Origin: Kangiella sp.
GTDB taxonomy: Bacteria > Pseudomonadota > Gammaproteobacteria > Enterobacterales > Kangiellaceae
Direction: 5' to 3'
DNA length: 16,491 bases
Assembly: GCA_026195755.1 (NCBI GenBank)
Contig: JAPHRL010000279.1
Span: 1 to 16,491 of the forward strand
Program-made: the position numbers and the translations under genes
The notes under the pieces: model-generated
Seen by the model: only the letters and a program-made list of their open reading frames with translations
Told to the model about the DNA's origin: nothing
Databases searched by the model: none
Shown: positions 15,049 to 16,491 of the stretch, one piece after another
Numbering within the stretch: the stretch's first letter is position 1
Layout of the letters: each line of letters begins with the position of its first letter

Positions 15049-15297
15049 TTAAAATAGAACTGGTCTTTGCTCACGCTCACGCTTAGCAGCGCGCTCGTCT
15101 GCATCAACTGTTTCGCGAGTAGTTAAATCTTCTTCGATTTCACGTAAAGCAACCACTGTTGGTTTGTCATTATCCCAGTCCACTTTAGGGTCGTGACCTC
15201 CGGTTGCGATTTGACGAGCGCGCTTTGCGGCTAACATAATCAAATCAAAACGATTACCAACTTTTTCAACAGCATCTTGTACCGTTACACGTGCCAT
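15049..15297 (-). CDS. rpoZ: RNA polymerase omega subunit
   Basis: Small subunit that supports assembly of beta-prime and, in Proteobacteria, forms part of a ppGpp site on RNA polymerase. The 82-residue product shows the conserved MARVTVQDAVEKVGNRFDLI start and AAKRARQIATGG block, then TVVALREIEEDL and a charged C-terminal tail. Length is close to the E. coli protein (91). An AGAGG ribosome site precedes the ATG at 15297. It lies 136 bp after gmk with no visible terminator between them, and 37 bp before spoT, so read-through from gmk into spoT is plausible. Confidence 0.97.
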   Translation of the reverse strand: MARVTVQDAVEKVGNRFDLIMLAAKRARQIATGGHDPKVDWDNDKPTVVALREIEEDLTTRETVDADERAAKREREQRPVLF

Positions 15298-15433
15298 AAT
15301 TTACCTCTACATACATAATGTGGCGAAAGTGCCAAGGGTTAAATTCGGTGCTTTAATATAGGGCTTTTAGCAAAAAAACCGTGAATAAAGCGTTAAAAAG
15401 ACTGATTAAAGTAAGTGTACCTTAAATAACTGC

Positions 15434-16087
15434 TTACTCCATAGAATCTGATAGCAGGTCATGAATTAAATGGTGCTGACGAACTTTCTGGCTTGCAATA
15501 CGCAAGCGACGTGCAGTGAAAATGGCCTCCATTTCCGCGCAGGCAACCTCGAAGTCATCATTGACCAGCACATAATCGTATTCATCATAGTGTTTCATTT
15601 CTGCAGTTGCCGCTGCCATACGTTTAGCGATCACTTCATCGCTATCCTGCCCACGATTAGTCAAACGATTTGATAGTTCTTCGCGTGATGGCGGCAAAAT
15701 GAAGATACCGCGGCACTCCGGCATTAACTCACGCACTTGACGCGCGCCCTGCCAATCAATCTCCAGAATCACATCATGCCCTTCGACCAACTGCTTCTCC
15801 AGCCATTCGCGACTGGTGCCGTAAAAGTTACCAAAAACTTTCGCATGTTCTAAAAATTGCTGCTCATCCAGCATCTTCTGGAAAGTTGCCTGGTCGACAA
15901 AATGATAATCCACACCATCCTGCTCACCCGGTCTTTGCGGGCGAGTAGTATGCGATATAGATAGCTTAAGTTCGGGTAATTTCTGTAAAACAGCCTTCAA
16001 AAGACTTGTTTTACCCGCCCCGGAAGGCGCCGAAACCACATAAAGCGTACCCTTAGCGATGGTATTGATAGGCGTCATAGTCGTCAT
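15434..16087 (-). CDS. gmk: Guanylate kinase
   Basis: Converts GMP and ATP to GDP and ADP. I place the start at the ATG at 16087 (217 residues), with CAGGA at suitable spacing. A TTG three bases upstream is less likely, and an ATG at 16078 is possible because E. coli Gmk starts closer to the P-loop. The P-loop is SAPSGAGKTS (19-28). The GMP-binding region is ISHTTRPQRPGEQDGVDYHF (44-63), with S45, R49, R52 and Y61. EIDWQGARQVR (109-119) and the R-rich lid EVIAKRMAAA (151-160) follow. All expected catalytic residues are present. It lies upstream of rpoZ and downstream of yicC, the conserved gammaproteobacterial order. Confidence 0.97.
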   Translation of the reverse strand: MTTMTPINTIAKGTLYVVSAPSGAGKTSLLKAVLQKLPELKLSISHTTRPQRPGEQDGVDYHFVDQATFQKMLDEQQFLEHAKVFGNFYGTSREWLEKQLVEGHDVILEIDWQGARQVRELMPECRGIFILPPSREELSNRLTNRGQDSDEVIAKRMAAATAEMKHYDEYDYVLVNDDFEVACAEMEAIFTARRLRIASQKVRQHHLIHDLLSDSME

Positions 16088-16203
16088 CAAATCCTGCTAC
16101 AATCCAATTCAGATAATATAAACAAACCAAGCCAAACCTTTATAGCACAAGGCCTGCAGGGATAATAGAGCTTGGAAGGTCAAATGGAAAACACAAAGGC
16201 GCG

Positions 16204-16212
16204 ATCATAACA
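16204..16212 (-). promoter_or_regulatory. Extended -10 promoter candidate for gmk
   Basis: On the minus strand, TG at 16212-16211, one base, then TATGAT (16209-16204) fits the extended -10 pattern TGnTATAAT with one change. No good -35 is present. The start would be near 16197, giving a leader of about 110 bases before gmk. The rest of the 215-bp gap between gmk and yicC shows only the REP-like hairpin near yicC. Confidence 0.35.
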
Positions 16213-16267
16213 CAAGACAAACCCCGCGCGGTATAGAAAGTAAGCAATAAATCGAGTGCTTTATGGA

Positions 16268-16292
16268 GGCTGCCAGCTTGGCCAGCCCCTAC
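16268..16292 (-). repeat. Single REP-like palindrome with GTAG head
   Basis: Read on the minus strand, GTAG (16292-16289) and one G are followed by an imperfect hairpin. GGCTG (16287-16283) pairs with CAGCC (16272-16268), and an inner CC/GG pair closes a 5-base loop with one bulged base. The GTAG head plus imperfect stem resembles one arm of the 30-104 element, although the stem sequence differs. It lies 10 bases after the yicC stop codon. There is no T-tract, so it is a weak terminator candidate. Confidence 0.45.
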
Positions 16293-16302
16293 CAAGTGTA
16301 AT

Positions 16303-16491
16303 CTATTCCATATTCTGCACTTGTTCTCGCATCTGCTCGATCAGCACCTTGATTTCAACCGCACTGGAGGTGATATCGGCGTTGATGGATTTTGAGCCGA
16401 GGGTGTTGGCTTCGCGGTTAAACTCCTGCATCAGGAAGTCGAGGCGTCGACCAATGGGGCCACCCTTCTTGAGCATACGTTGTGCTTCAAT
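16303..16491 (-). CDS. yicC: YicC family endoribonuclease, C-terminal part
   Basis: Only the last 62 codons and the stop TAG (16303-16305) are in the window; the 5' end lies beyond position 16491. The visible part is the conserved C-terminal (DUF1732) segment. It includes KKGGPIGRRLDFLMQEFNRE and NTLGSKSINADIT, then a helical end EQMREQVQNME, closely matching E. coli YicC. YicC-type proteins are stress-related endoribonucleases. The conserved GRRLDFLxQExNREANT(L/I)xSK block is intact, and nothing suggests a pseudogene. The gene lies upstream of gmk in the same direction, as in many Proteobacteria; a 215-bp gap with a REP-like element separates them. Confidence 0.95.
   Translation of the reverse strand: MEAQRMLKKGGPIGRRLDFLMQEFNREANTLGSKSINADITSSAVEIKVLIEQMREQVQNME

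Noticed and set aside
15298..15420. Promoter for rpoZ-spoT (TTGGCA-N16-TATGTA)
   Set aside because: The -35 is good but the -10 matches only half of consensus, and other weak pairs occur in the same gap. Not strong enough to list.

Overview
The window is a compact, strictly one-directional stretch: all 17 genes I can support lie on the minus strand. Transcription runs from the high-coordinate end (yicC) to the low-coordinate end (sortase). The protein set points to a gammaproteobacterium. OxyR, SpoT, TrmH, RecG, Gmk, RpoZ, RidA and YicC all closely resemble gammaproteobacterial versions known to me. The sortase plus VIT/VWA pair is the type described mainly from marine Proteobacteria, and base composition looks moderate to slightly AT-rich. 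A Kangiella-like or other marine lineage is my guess, from inference only.

Right-hand region (about 11760-16491): a housekeeping and stringent-response block, yicC (5' end outside the window), gmk, rpoZ, spoT, ridA, trmH. The order matches the classical gmk-rpoZ-spoT-trmH cluster, with ridA after spoT as in pseudomonads. Gmk supplies GDP for GTP pools, omega is an RNA polymerase subunit linked to ppGpp binding in Proteobacteria, and SpoT makes and degrades (p)ppGpp. RidA detoxifies reactive enamines/imines and TrmH modifies tRNA G18.

Middle region (about 5332-11660): a DUF418 multipass membrane protein overlaps a rhodanese-methyltransferase fusion by 32 bp. Then comes oxyR overlapping recG by one base (TAATG), the same oxyR-recG pairing known in Pseudomonas. 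NAD-dependent malate dehydrogenase follows and ends at a strong terminator. The oxyR promoter can be read directly, with a candidate OxyR-type ATAG-N7-CTAT site at its start point.

Left-hand region (1 to about 5331): accessory content. It holds a GNAT acetyltransferase, a small membrane-anchored protein followed by a secreted four-cysteine protein (both unassigned), a two-repeat YccF membrane protein, and a two-gene sortase system. That system is a VIT/VWA surface protein with its dedicated sortase 5 bp downstream. The expected LPXTG sorting motif of the target protein is strongly altered.

Two short palindromic elements with a GTAG head sit just after gene ends. One is a paired REPIN-like element after the sortase gene (30-104). 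The other is a single REP-like hairpin after yicC (16268-16292). No rRNA, tRNA, CRISPR array, transposase or phage gene is visible, and no gene-free stretch exceeds 300 bases. I see no clear unknown multi-gene system. The best leads are the altered sorting signal, the REP-like elements, the OxyR autoregulation site and CPQC motif, and the rhodanese-methyltransferase fusion.
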